Assembly: GCA_965228265.1 (NCBI GenBank)
Contig: OZ245804.1
Span: forward strand, 1,736,001-1,800,000
Length of the DNA stretch: 64,000 nucleotides
Source: GCA-2732755 sp965228265
GTDB lineage: Bacteria > Planctomycetota > Phycisphaerae > Phycisphaerales > UBA1924
Direction of reading: 5' to 3'
The notes under the pieces are model-generated. The model had not been told where the DNA came from. It made no database searches and saw only the letters and a list, made by a program, of their open reading frames with translations. The translations under genes and the position numbers were made by a program. Below, in pieces: positions 32,955-41,073 of this stretch. Position 1 is the first letter of the stretch. Every line of letters starts with the position of its first letter.

Positions 32955-34913
32955 ATGCCGACCGACCGACTCCAATCCGCGCTCCTCCTGGCCATCTCGC
33001 CCAGGCTTTCGCTGCGCCTCGCCCGCGCCTCGCGGAATCTCAGTAAGAACGAGTCACCCGAGCATGTCATCGCGCTGCTCGATTTGAGCGAGCAGCTCCA
33101 CACGACACCCGTCGATTCCGATCGACACGACCCGATCGACGAAACCCTCCGCGCGATCGGGCGCATCCGACAGGCCCGCGCCGACCGCATCCACCACCAG
33201 CTCGCCGCCGTCTACACCCGTCTGCCCGAAGAATCCCGGGCCGCCATCCGCAAGCACGTCGGCCCGGGCCTTGCAAGCCTCGTCGGCGCACTCGCAACCG
33301 ACAGCGTCCCATCCGTCCGCCGATCCGCGATCGAGCTCGCCACCGACGCGAACGAGCCCTCGCTCCTCCCGACCGTGATCCCCCTGATCGAGGACCGCGA
33401 CGAATCGGTTGCCCAGCTTGCCGAAGCAGCCGTCCTTGCACTCGCTCGTTCGCTCGCCGAGCAGCGGAGCGTCGGCTCACCCGTGACCGCGCGCCAGGCC
33501 GGCGCGATCATGGCCGTTCTCGCCGCCGCCGAGCGCTACCCGGAGCACCGCTCGGGCCCGGTCATGGAGGCCGCCGTCCTCCTGCTCGATCCGTCCGTCC
33601 GCCGGGGGCTCGTCGACACCGACCTCGCCCGCTGGCTGCGCAGCGCCGACGAGGCCGTTCGCATGGGGCTCCGCGCCGCCCTCAAGCGTGTGCCGGGCCC
33701 GGCCGGTCGACTCCGCGCGTGGGAGCTGCTCACCGAGGGCGAGTTCCGCAAGTCCGCGATCGAACGGCTCTGCCTCCCGGGCGACATGCGCGAGATCAAC
33801 CCCGTCCTGACCAACGCCCACCTCGGCCTCAGGCCCGCCCGCCGAGTCCCGCTCCGTGCGCGTGTCTCCCGAGCCGAGCGCCCGAGGCTCTTCCCCGATC
33901 TGGAACAGTTCGAATCCGCCCCCGAGAGCGCCCGCCGAGGTCTGCCACTCTGGCTCGACGCGATCGGCCCCGAGCCGGCGCACATCGATGGCCTGCTCGA
34001 GCCCATGCTCGCCGACGAGGACGACCAGGCACGTCTCGCCGCCGTCCGCCGGGCGTCAGCGACGCTTCTCCGCGATTTCGCGCTCGATCCGTGCGAAACC
34101 GTCGCCCGGTCGGCCACGCTCCGCCTGCTGCACTCGGGCGAGCTGACCGACGACTTCCGCGCCACACTCAATCGCTCGATCCACCCAAGCGTGCGCACGA
34201 TCGTCGCCCCGCGCCCGCATCACCATCGCCAGTTCGTCGAGACCCTGCGCTCGTTGGCGACCGACCGCGACCGCACGATCGCCCTGCTGCGCGATCAGCT
34301 CGACGCGCAGCAGGAGAGCCAGATCCTGGGCGCGATCCGAGTGATCCGTCAGCTCAACCTCGCCGAGGAACTCGCGCCGGATCTCATCCGGACGATCGAG
34401 CAGGCCTTCCGTCGGGACGACTCGCCCGCCTGGCGGATCATCTCAGCCGTCCTGACCGCGATCCCGCAGCTCGGGCATCCCTCGGTCGCCAAGCTTCTCG
34501 CCGCTGCCCGCTCGCACCACGACGCCCGTGTCCGCGCGACCGCCGTGGAAGCCGAGCCGAAACGCCCGAGGGGCCGGGCCTCGTCGATGGTCGAGGTCAT
34601 CAAGCCCGCGGTCGATGACCCGAACCACCGCGTCCAGACCAGCGCGCTGCGTGTGCTGCTCAAGGACCAGTCCGCTCCCGAAGACACGGTGGACCGGGTG
34701 CTGGACACACTCGCCGACGAGAACCAGGCCGCAAGAGCAGCCGCGTTGTGGCTCGTTGAGCGCAGCATCGCGGAACTCCGCCCCGTCGCGGGTCGCCGCT
34801 GGACCGACCTTGCCGCGCGAGTCGCCGAGCTGGCGCGCACGGGCGAGGAACAGGCCGAGCGTTCACGCGCCACCCGCACCGCCCGGCGCATGCTCGCCGA
34901 GATCAAAGGCTAA
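32955..34913 (+). CDS. HEAT-repeat protein of unknown function
   Basis: A 652-residue protein without signal peptide or clear membrane helix. It is rich in paired amphipathic helices, e.g. VPSVRRSAIELATDANEPS, ESVAQLAEAAVLALARSL, DDQARLAAVRRASATLL, DPNHRVQTSALRVLL and NQAARAAALWLVERSI. These fit HEAT or PBS-lyase-like repeats spread along the whole length. Such solenoids act as protein scaffolds. The protein is rich in arginine and alanine. It has no operon partner; it converges on ispG with hairpins between the two. No specific partner can be inferred. Confidence 0.6.
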   Translation: MPTDRLQSALLLAISPRLSLRLARASRNLSKNESPEHVIALLDLSEQLHTTPVDSDRHDPIDETLRAIGRIRQARADRIHHQLAAVYTRLPEESRAAIRKHVGPGLASLVGALATDSVPSVRRSAIELATDANEPSLLPTVIPLIEDRDESVAQLAEAAVLALARSLAEQRSVGSPVTARQAGAIMAVLAAAERYPEHRSGPVMEAAVLLLDPSVRRGLVDTDLARWLRSADEAVRMGLRAALKRVPGPAGRLRAWELLTEGEFRKSAIERLCLPGDMREINPVLTNAHLGLRPARRVPLRARVSRAERPRLFPDLEQFESAPESARRGLPLWLDAIGPEPAHIDGLLEPMLADEDDQARLAAVRRASATLLRDFALDPCETVARSATLRLLHSGELTDDFRATLNRSIHPSVRTIVAPRPHHHRQFVETLRSLATDRDRTIALLRDQLDAQQESQILGAIRVIRQLNLAEELAPDLIRTIEQAFRRDDSPAWRIISAVLTAIPQLGHPSVAKLLAAARSHHDARVRATAVEAEPKRPRGRASSMVEVIKPAVDDPNHRVQTSALRVLLKDQSAPEDTVDRVLDTLADENQAARAAALWLVERSIAELRPVAGRRWTDLAARVAELARTGEEQAERSRATRTARRMLAEIKG

Positions 34914-34930
34914 AGAGAGATCCAGTGGCG

Positions 34931-34982
34931 GAGGCTTCCAGCCTCAGATGAATGAGTCTTCGGTGGGGACGCCGCCCCCACC
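34931..34982. repeat. Two adjacent palindromes between convergent genes
   Basis: The hairpin GAGGCT-TCC-AGCCTC (34931-34945) is followed by GGTGGGG/CCCCACC around ACGCCGC (34962-34982). Neither has a T-run, so neither is a typical intrinsic terminator. The first resembles short intergenic palindromes (GGAGGCTTCCAGCCTC) that I recall as dispersed in planctomycete and related genomes, so it may be a REP-like element; this is from memory. Confidence 0.45.
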
Positions 34983-35005
34983 AAGAGAAATTGGAGTTCT
35001 TAGAT

Positions 35006-36298
35006 TCAGTTGCCCTTGATCGTCAGCGACGTCGACTTCTCGACATCGCCCTTGGCGATCTTGTCGAAGCCCGAGCCGAGTTCGCCGATCGGGTCCGGGG
35101 GCACGATCTCGACCACCTTCTGGCCGAGTTCCGCCTCGCCCGCCAGCACCTTGCGCTGAAACTCCTGGCACTCGGCGAGCAGCCGATCCAGGATCTCCGA
35201 CTCGGGCACATTGGCGACTCGCTCGCCCTGCACGTAGATGATGCCCTTCTTGTCGCCCGCAAAGACCGCCACGTCCGCGCCCTCGGCCTCGCCCGGCCCG
35301 TTCACCACGCAGCCCATCACCGCGACCTTCATCGGGATCGTGATGTCGCTGGCGAGCTTGGTCCGCACGTTCTGCACGAGCGTGAACAGGTCCACCTGAA
35401 TCCTGCCGCAAGTGGGGCAGGCGATCAGATCGATCCCCGCGCGTTCGCGCAAACCAAGCGAGTACATGAGCTCCAGCCCGTCCTCGACCTCGTACACCGG
35501 GTCGCTCGCGTAGCTGATGCGCACCGTGTCCCCGATGCCCTGTGTGAGCAGGCCCGACAGAGCCGCGATGGAGCGGATCGCCCCCGTCTCGCGTGGGCCG
35601 GCGTGTGTCACGCCCAGATGCAGGGGCTCGTCGAAACGCTTGGAGACTTCCTGATACGCCGCGATCGTGAAGGCCGCGTCCATCGACTTGCAGCTGATCG
35701 AGACATCCGCGAAGTCGCGCTCTCGGAAGATGTCCATGTACTCCTCGAGCTTGGCGATGATGAGCCCGAGCAGGTGCGCGTGCTTGCCCCCGATCAGGTT
35801 CTTCTCGAAGTACGCCCCGAGCTCCTGCTTGCGCTTCTCCTTGTCCTTGCGCTCAATGATGGAGCCCTCGTTCACACCCACGCGGATCGGGATCTGCGCG
35901 TCCTTGCACGCATCGATCACCGCGTTGACCTGGTCACGGTCCTGGATGTTGCCCGGGTTCAGGCGGATCTTGTGCACGCCCGCTTCCACGGCTTCCAGCG
36001 CCCGCTTGAAGTGGAAATGCACGTCCGCCACGATCGGGACGCTCGTCTGATCCAGGATCTCACGCAGGGCGGCGGTGTCCTTGCGCTCGGGCACCGCGAC
36101 GCGGACGATGTCCGCCCCGGCCGCGGCCAGGCGGTTGATCTCCGCCACGCACCGATCGATCTCGTGGGTGTACCCGGCGGTCATGGTCTGGACGCTGACC
36201 GGCGCGGGCTCGGTGCCGCCCAGGCCCCCTCCGATCAGGACGACGCCCGTCTTCTCGTTTCCGACTCGGATCTGGCGGGTTGGTTTGCGTGGAAACAT
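35006..36298 (-). CDS. ispG: 4-hydroxy-3-methylbut-2-enyl diphosphate synthase
   Basis: Reductive step of the MEP isoprenoid pathway, converting MEcPP to HMBPP with a 4Fe-4S cluster. The ATG at 36298 gives 430 residues with the expected start (RQIRVGNEKTGVVLIGGG) and SVQTMTAGYT. The TIM-barrel part includes ADVHFHFKRALEAVEAGVHK, IRLNPGNIQDRDQV and IPIRVGVNEGS. The C-terminal cluster cysteines are in LIACPTCGRIQVDLF and MGCVVNGPGEAEGADV. The length fits the bacterial form without the long insert of plant-type enzymes. It is divergent from the GNAT gene (120 bases between starts) and convergent with the HEAT gene. Confidence 0.95.
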   Translation of the reverse strand: MFPRKPTRQIRVGNEKTGVVLIGGGLGGTEPAPVSVQTMTAGYTHEIDRCVAEINRLAAAGADIVRVAVPERKDTAALREILDQTSVPIVADVHFHFKRALEAVEAGVHKIRLNPGNIQDRDQVNAVIDACKDAQIPIRVGVNEGSIIERKDKEKRKQELGAYFEKNLIGGKHAHLLGLIIAKLEEYMDIFRERDFADVSISCKSMDAAFTIAAYQEVSKRFDEPLHLGVTHAGPRETGAIRSIAALSGLLTQGIGDTVRISYASDPVYEVEDGLELMYSLGLRERAGIDLIACPTCGRIQVDLFTLVQNVRTKLASDITIPMKVAVMGCVVNGPGEAEGADVAVFAGDKKGIIYVQGERVANVPESEILDRLLAECQEFQRKVLAGEAELGQKVVEIVPPDPIGELGSGFDKIAKGDVEKSTSLTIKGN

Positions 36299-36418
36299 GC
36301 TGGTTGAGGGTAGGTTCGCGGGGGACCTGATGCGGATTCGAGCGCCTGAACAAGGCGGGAAGCGTGCACCGGTGATACGCTTGAAGCCCCCAGCGGGGTT
36401 CGGAAGGGGCAGCGGGCT

Positions 36419-36919
36419 TTGGTCACATTCAAGCGCATCACGATGGAAGACCCGCTCTACGAGAAGGAGTGCCGACTCCGCGAGCGCGTTCTGCTCGAGC
36501 CCATCGGGATGACCATGCAGAAGCTGGGCGAGCTCTACCCGGGGTTCGAGGAGCGGTTCGAGCACTTCGTCGCGGTGGCCTCCACCCCCGGCGGCGAGCG
36601 CGTGATCGGGTGTGCGCTGCTGCTGCCCGAGTCGGACCGCCCGGGCTTCGGCAAACTCATGCAGATGGCCGTCGACGAGCAGCGGCAAGGCGAGGGCATC
36701 GGTCAGCGCCTCGTGATCGAGGCCGAGAGCCGGGCCTTCGGCGAACTTAGGCTCGAGGGGCTCTACTGCTACGCCCAGAAGACCGCGGTGGGTTTCTACG
36801 AGAAGCTCGGCTGGAATCCCGAGGGCGAGGAATTCATCGAGGCCGACATCCCGCACAGGACCATGGTGATCCAGCGCCCGCCCGTGGATGCGGGCGAGGA
36901 GCCGATCCCGGCCTGGTAA
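36419..36919 (+). CDS. GNAT-family N-acetyltransferase
   Basis: A 166-residue single-domain GNAT protein. The acetyl-CoA loop is QMAVDEQRQGEGIGQRLVIE and the last strand region reads GLYCYAQKTAVGFYEKLGW, as in YitI/ElaA-like members. A TTG start at 36419 is favoured by GGAAGGGG 9 bases upstream; ATG 36443 is the alternative and would remove eight residues before the first beta strand. The substrate is unknown. It is followed 80 bases later by the Fur-family gene. Confidence 0.8.
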   Translation: MVTFKRITMEDPLYEKECRLRERVLLEPIGMTMQKLGELYPGFEERFEHFVAVASTPGGERVIGCALLLPESDRPGFGKLMQMAVDEQRQGEGIGQRLVIEAESRAFGELRLEGLYCYAQKTAVGFYEKLGWNPEGEEFIEADIPHRTMVIQRPPVDAGEEPIPAW

Positions 36920-36999
36920 TCCGGAAGACCTCCTCGGGTTCGGGGTTTGACCACATCAGGTGATTGTCCAGCTATACTCCTACGGACACAGAACTTGCG

Positions 37000-37512
37000 A
37001 TGCACACGCCAAACGACCCATTCTGCCAGCCCATGACCCGCGAGCGGGCAAGAGAGATGCTCCGCGAGCACGGCCTGCGGGCCACGCGCCAGCGTGAGGA
37101 CGTCTATCTGGCTCTGGCAGCCCGGAAGTGCCACATGTCCGCCGACGAGATTTTCGATGCCGTTGGTGGGGCCGCGAGCACCTCGGCTCCCGAGTCGAGC
37201 ATGAGCCTGGCGACGGTCTACAACACGCTCGAGGCGCTGGCCTCGGCTGGGCTGTGCAGAAAGCTCCCAAGTGCTTGCGGGGCCTCGCGTTACGACGCGG
37301 ATGTCTCCGAGCACGCCCACCTCGTGACCGCCGATGGAGAGGTCATGGACGTCCCGATGGACCTGAGCGAGAAGCTCATGGGCTCGATCGATCCCGCGAT
37401 CCTGCGGGAGGTTGAGAAGCGTCTGGGTGTCAAGGTCGACGGGCTGAGTCTGGAGCTGCGCGGCGCAGCACCTGCGCCCGAATCCGCCCGCGAGGGCACG
37501 ATCCGTCACTGA
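37000..37512 (+). CDS. Fur-family transcriptional regulator lacking the zinc CxxC motifs
   Basis: A 170-residue protein starting at ATG 37000 (an in-frame codon at 36964 is less likely because it overlaps promoter-like sequence). The winged helix is clear: REHGLRATRQREDVYLALAA, HMSADEIFDAV, and SMSLATVYNTLEALASAGLC. The dimerisation domain has RYDADVSEHAHLVTADGEVM, where Fur, Zur and PerR usually have HHHH-CxxCG. Both structural-zinc cysteines are absent, as in alphaproteobacterial Irr. A TATACT box at 36973 could be its -10 element. It may answer to iron, haem or peroxide; the metal is not predictable from sequence. Confidence 0.85.
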   Translation: MHTPNDPFCQPMTRERAREMLREHGLRATRQREDVYLALAARKCHMSADEIFDAVGGAASTSAPESSMSLATVYNTLEALASAGLCRKLPSACGASRYDADVSEHAHLVTADGEVMDVPMDLSEKLMGSIDPAILREVEKRLGVKVDGLSLELRGAAPAPESAREGTIRH

Positions 37513-37538
37513 ATCTGAAGAAGCCCCCGTCAAGGGCC

Positions 37539-37581
37539 GATAGCCATGCCCGAACCCGTTTACGGGCCTCGGGAGGCTATC
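37539..37581 (+). promoter_or_regulatory. Leader hairpin that buries the PilZ gene's ribosome binding site
   Basis: Three stacked helices directly precede the ATG at 37584: GATAGCC (37539-37545) with GGCTATC (37575-37581), CCCGA (37549-37553) with TCGGG (37569-37573), and CCCG (37555-37558) with CGGG (37563-37566), closed by a TTTA loop. All 16 pairs are Watson-Crick. The only Shine-Dalgarno candidate, GGGAGG at 37571-37576, lies in the 3' arm, so folding should block initiation. No T-run follows, so it is not a standard terminator of the Fur gene. Confidence 0.7.
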
Positions 37582-37583
37582 GC

Positions 37584-37967
37584 ATGGCAAACCAGATCAA
37601 TCGCCGACAGTTCGAGCGCTTTGCGCTGCCCCCGATGTATTCGCGTGTGACGATGCGTCGTCTCGATGGCGACACCTTCGAGTACGAGGGCCACGCCTAC
37701 GACATCTCCGAGGCGGGCCTGTGCTTTGAGATCGACAAGCCCATCGAGCCCGGTGCCACAGTCGTCATCCGGATCGACCTGCCGACCGCGACCGACGAGG
37801 AGCCCGACTACGTCGAGGTGTTCAGCCGAATCGTCCGGGTCGATGAGGACGATCAGGAGTTCGGCCCGGTCCGCATGGCCGCCTCGTTCAGCAGGTTCGT
37901 GCGTTTTGGCGACAAGCAACGCCTCATTGCCCATTTCTGCACGGGTCGCTATGCCCGGGCCGCCTGA
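37584..37967 (+). CDS. PilZ-domain protein (predicted c-di-GMP receptor)
   Basis: A 127-residue single-domain protein. Both c-di-GMP signature elements are present: RRQFERF, containing RxxxR, near residue 7, and YDISEAGLCFE, containing DxSxxG, near residue 40. The remaining strands (TVVIRIDLP, EVFSRIVRVDEDD, RMAASFSRF) fit the PilZ barrel. It is therefore likely to bind c-di-GMP and act on another protein, possibly in motility, given the flagellar cluster 10 kb away; that link is inference. Expression may be limited by the hairpin over its ribosome site. It lies 39 bases before obg. Confidence 0.88.
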   Translation: MANQINRRQFERFALPPMYSRVTMRRLDGDTFEYEGHAYDISEAGLCFEIDKPIEPGATVVIRIDLPTATDEEPDYVEVFSRIVRVDEDDQEFGPVRMAASFSRFVRFGDKQRLIAHFCTGRYARAA

Positions 37968-38006
37968 ATCTGAGCTTTCCGCCCCGGGCCTCCTACGCTC
38001 AGGGTG

Positions 38007-39050
38007 ATGTTCGTCGATCAAGCGACAATCCACGTGAAGGCCGGCAAGGGCGGCGACGGAGCCGTCTCGTTCTACCGCGCCAAATACCAGCCCAAGGGCG
38101 GACCCGACGGGGGTGACGGCGGGAACGGCGGCTCGGTCGTGCTCGTCGCCGACAACAACGTCAACACCCTCTACGAGTACCGCGGGCATCACCACTGGCA
38201 CGCCAAGCCAGGCGAGCCGGGGACCGCCAAGTCCTGCCACGGCGCGAGCGCCGAGGACACCATTCTGAAGGTCCCGCCCGGCACGCTCGTTTACGACGAC
38301 GAAACGGGAGAACTGCTGACCGACCTCGGGCCCGAACAGACGTTCATTGTCGCCAGGGGCGGTCGCGGCGGTTTCGGCAACGAGCACTTCAAGGGCCCGC
38401 TCAACCAGACCCCGAGAGAGGCCTCTCCCGGCGAGCCGGGCGAGCAGCGGATGGTCCGTTTCGAGCTCAAGCTCATTGCGGATGTTGGTCTGGTGGGTCT
38501 GCCGAACGCAGGCAAGAGCACGCTGCTGCAGGCGATGACGCGTGCGAACCCGAAGATCGCCAACTACCCGTTCACGACGCTCGGCCCTCAGCTTGGCATC
38601 TGCGAGATCGACGCGGCCCGGCGCATCGTGATCGCCGACATCCCGGGGCTGATCGAGGGCGCGGCCGAGGGGCACGGGCTCGGGCACGACTTCCTGCGCC
38701 ACATCGAGCGGACGCGCGTGATCGCGCACCTGATCGAGGCCGAGCCCACCGACGGCAGCTCGCCCCTGGACAACTACAAGAAGATCCACGCCGAGCTCGC
38801 CGCGTATTCGACGGTCCTCGCCGAGAAGCCCGAGATCATCGTCGTGAGCAAGGCGGATCTCGTGCTCGAAGAGGATCAGGAGAAGCTCGTGCGTGAGATC
38901 CGCACGACGCTCCAGCTCGGTCGCAACGAGGAGGTCATCGTGATCTCGAGCGCGACGACACAGGGACTCGATGAGCTCAAGAACCTGCTCTGGAGCATGC
39001 TCAGCAAACAGCCCGAGACTGGGTGGGCGGCGGATTCCGGCTCGAACTGA
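38007..39050 (+). CDS. obg: Obg GTPase
   Basis: Conserved GTPase tied to 50S ribosome assembly and stringent response. The glycine-rich Obg fold occupies residues 1-~160 (FVDQATIHVKAGKGGDGAVS, GGPDGGDGGNGGSVVLVAD, GRGGFGNEHFK). The G domain follows: G1 GLPNAGKST, switch regions with NYPFTTLGPQLG, G3 DIPGLIEGAAEGHGLGHDFL, G4 SKAD, G5 SSATTQG. The protein ends soon after G5 and lacks the OCT domain, as in many bacteria. ATG 38007 is preferred over the adjacent GTG at 38004. Length 347 residues. Confidence 0.95.
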   Translation: MFVDQATIHVKAGKGGDGAVSFYRAKYQPKGGPDGGDGGNGGSVVLVADNNVNTLYEYRGHHHWHAKPGEPGTAKSCHGASAEDTILKVPPGTLVYDDETGELLTDLGPEQTFIVARGGRGGFGNEHFKGPLNQTPREASPGEPGEQRMVRFELKLIADVGLVGLPNAGKSTLLQAMTRANPKIANYPFTTLGPQLGICEIDAARRIVIADIPGLIEGAAEGHGLGHDFLRHIERTRVIAHLIEAEPTDGSSPLDNYKKIHAELAAYSTVLAEKPEIIVVSKADLVLEEDQEKLVREIRTTLQLGRNEEVIVISSATTQGLDELKNLLWSMLSKQPETGWAADSGSN

Positions 39051-39071
39051 ATCGGATCAGATTCCGGGTGC

Positions 39072-39094
39072 CACGGCTTGTCTTGCAAGCCGTG
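39072..39094. repeat. Palindrome between convergent obg and tlyA-like genes
   Basis: CACGGCTTG (about 39072-39080) and CAAGCCGTG (39086-39094) form a perfect 9-bp stem with a TCTTG loop. There is no T-run on either strand, so a role as terminator is uncertain. Similar CACGGCTTG-CAAGCCGTG elements are, from memory, dispersed between planctomycete genes. Confidence 0.5.
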
Positions 39095-39148
39095 CGCTTG
39101 GAAGACCATGCACGGGTTGCCCTTTGCGACAACTCGCAACACCTTCTT

Positions 39149-39751
39149 TTAACTCTTCTTTTCGATCAGCGCCAGCCATTCGGGGTTGCCACGCTTGGCG
39201 CTCTTGGACCGGTTGCCGCCGCCAAGAATGGGCGACTTGACGAGTCCGACGGCTTTGAATCCTCGGGATTCGAGCAGATCCAGCGACTCCTGCGCCACGC
39301 GCTCGGCCTGTTCTTTATCGAGCACGATCTTGGCGCCCTTGCCCTCGCGGTCGCTCAACTCGTAGTGGGGCTTGATGAGTGAGATGACTTTGCCGCCCGC
39401 GCCTAGCCACCGGGCAGCCGCGGGGATGGCTAGGCGCTGCGGCGTCCAGCCGAGGTCCATGACGACGAGATCGACGCCGCCCTCGACCGGGTCGGCGTGG
39501 AGCGCGTTGGTGCGTTCCATGACGGTCGTGCGTTCGTCCTGCCGGAGTTTCCAGGCAAGCTGCCCGTAGGCGGTGTCGACGCAGACGACCGAGCGGGCCC
39601 CGCGCTGAAGGAGGCAGTCGGTAAAGCCACCCGTCGAACAGCCGAGGTCCGCGCACGCGAGCCCGGTCACGTCGAGGGCGAACGTATCGAGGGCGTGCGC
39701 GAGCTTGAGCCCGCCCCGGCTGACAAAGGGATGTTCAGGGTCGCCCGCCAT
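39149..39751 (-). CDS. tlyA: TlyA-family rRNA methyltransferase-like protein without the S4 domain
   Basis: TlyA proteins are 2'-O-methyltransferases of rRNA, often called hemolysin A. The 200-residue protein starts directly with PFVSRGGLKLAHAL and has the SAM motif LGCSTGGFTDCLLQRGA. It also shows VVMDLGWTP, SLIKPHYE and GNPEWLALI, giving the K-D-K-E catalytic set of the family. The usual ~60-residue N-terminal S4 RNA-binding domain is missing, with no frame for it upstream: the lpxI stop lies only 5 bases before the ATG. It may rely on another protein for RNA contact. It is probably cotranscribed with lpxI. Confidence 0.85.
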   Translation of the reverse strand: MAGDPEHPFVSRGGLKLAHALDTFALDVTGLACADLGCSTGGFTDCLLQRGARSVVCVDTAYGQLAWKLRQDERTTVMERTNALHADPVEGGVDLVVMDLGWTPQRLAIPAAARWLGAGGKVISLIKPHYELSDREGKGAKIVLDKEQAERVAQESLDLLESRGFKAVGLVKSPILGGGNRSKSAKRGNPEWLALIEKKS

Positions 39752-39756
39752 CGGGC

Positions 39757-40692
39757 TTACTGCGGCGCGTCTTTGGAGTCGTCGGCGTCGTCGCGGATGG
39801 GCGTGGTCTTGCCCGGACCGATCGGCACACCGATGACCGCGATGCCCATCTCGTCGGCCAGGTCCAGCAGGTAGGGCTTGTCGAGCATGATCACGTCGCC
39901 CGCGGCCAAGGCCAGGCAGCGTCCGCCCTGCTCGTACAGGTTCTTGATCGTGTCGAGCCCGACGGTCGGGACATCCGAACGCCGATCGTGCCCGGCCCGG
40001 GCGCCCTTGCAGAGCGTCCAGCCCTTGGCCTTGCAGAGTGCGCCGACGCGGGTGATCATCCGGTCGGTGCCCTCGACCGCCTCGACGGCGATGACGTCGC
40101 GGTCGCGCACGGCGATCGCCTGGCCGATATCCAGACGCAGCGTCTCCGTCAGCAGAGGCCAGACGAACTGGATGTCCGCCATCTGGTCCGCTGTGGGTTT
40201 GCGCCGGGTCATGACGCCGCTGGTTGCGAGCTGGCTTCCGATGGACATGGTCGAATCGATGAGGCTGACTCCGCTGCGATCGAGTTCGTCGGCGACGGCT
40301 TTGAGCAGCGCGTGGCTCCGCCGATCGTGGCGAAGCTTACGGTACCACATCACCAGAGTCCGCAGGTCCGGGATGCTGCGGAACATCTTGAACGGGTCGT
40401 GGTGGAGCTGCGCCTTGTCCACTGTGCCCACCATGATCGCGTGGTGCACACCGATCCGGCGAAACGCCTTGCCCCAGCTGGCCACGCGCAGGAGGCCCAC
40501 GGTGCGGAACGAGTCGCACAAAAGCGGCAACTCCGGGTCGTACATCCCCGCAAGCCCCAGCCCGTGCACCGGATGCCCGGCCTCACGCAGGCCCTCCGCA
40601 ACAAGGGAGGGCAATCGGCCTCCCCCTGCGATGAGACCGATCGCCGTGGGCGGCGGCGGGGGGTCGGGCAGGATGGTCAGTGCGCCAGTCAT
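39757..40692 (-). CDS. lpxI: UDP-2,3-diacylglucosamine pyrophosphatase LpxI
   Basis: Fourth step of lipid A synthesis, producing lipid X and UMP. The 311-residue DUF1009 protein shows IGLIAGGGRLPSLVAEGLRE, GHPVHGLGLAGM, HHAIMVGTVDKAQLHH, DRRSHALLKAVADELDRSGV, and the C-terminal domain with DIGQAIAVRDRDVIAVEAVE, GTDRMITRVG and AGHDRRSDVPTVGLDTI, matching the LpxI core. ATG 40692 is used; a TTG at 40701 is also in frame and neither has a strong Shine-Dalgarno site. Its presence implies that this organism makes lipid A and has a diderm envelope. Cotranscribed with the TlyA-like gene, 5 bases apart. Confidence 0.93.
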   Translation of the reverse strand: MTGALTILPDPPPPPTAIGLIAGGGRLPSLVAEGLREAGHPVHGLGLAGMYDPELPLLCDSFRTVGLLRVASWGKAFRRIGVHHAIMVGTVDKAQLHHDPFKMFRSIPDLRTLVMWYRKLRHDRRSHALLKAVADELDRSGVSLIDSTMSIGSQLATSGVMTRRKPTADQMADIQFVWPLLTETLRLDIGQAIAVRDRDVIAVEAVEGTDRMITRVGALCKAKGWTLCKGARAGHDRRSDVPTVGLDTIKNLYEQGGRCLALAAGDVIMLDKPYLLDLADEMGIAVIGVPIGPGKTTPIRDDADDSKDAPQ

Positions 40693-40830
40693 GTGCTTCA
40701 AATGGCCGATCGGTGGGCCAGAATGATTGTAGATCGGCCCGGGCGCTGGAAATCCAGCAAATCGAACATCAACCTGACATCGAGTCTTGTTTCGAACCGG
40801 ACACTCGCGATCGGTCGATATGGGGGTGTC

Positions 40831-41055
40831 ATGAGTCAGCTCCCCCAGTCATCACGCGGCGCAAACGACACCCCGGGTCAGGCCCGGCCCTATCTGCGGA
40901 TCTACTTCCGCTGCGCCAACCAGTATGTCCGTGTCTACCGCAGACCCGAGGACCCCGAGTACCTCGCGCGGTGCCCGTCCTGCGGCATGACGAAGCGGTT
41001 TCGGGTCGGGCGATCCGGGACCGGGCAGCGGTTCTTTGAGTTGTCCTGCCGGTAG
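40831..41055 (+). CDS. Small zinc-ribbon-like protein
   Basis: A 74-residue protein starting at the ATG after GGGGGTG. It reads YLRIYFRCANQYVRVYRR, then ARCPSCGMTKRFRVG and ends FELSCR. One Cys in FRCAN, two in CPSC and one in LSCR give a four-cysteine zinc site. I recall near-identical small proteins in Phycisphaerales, but no function. It begins the plus-strand run that leads toward the flagellar genes (18 bases to the next gene). Confidence 0.7.
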   Translation: MSQLPQSSRGANDTPGQARPYLRIYFRCANQYVRVYRRPEDPEYLARCPSCGMTKRFRVGRSGTGQRFFELSCR

Positions 41056-41073
41056 CCGTCGTAGACTCGCCCT

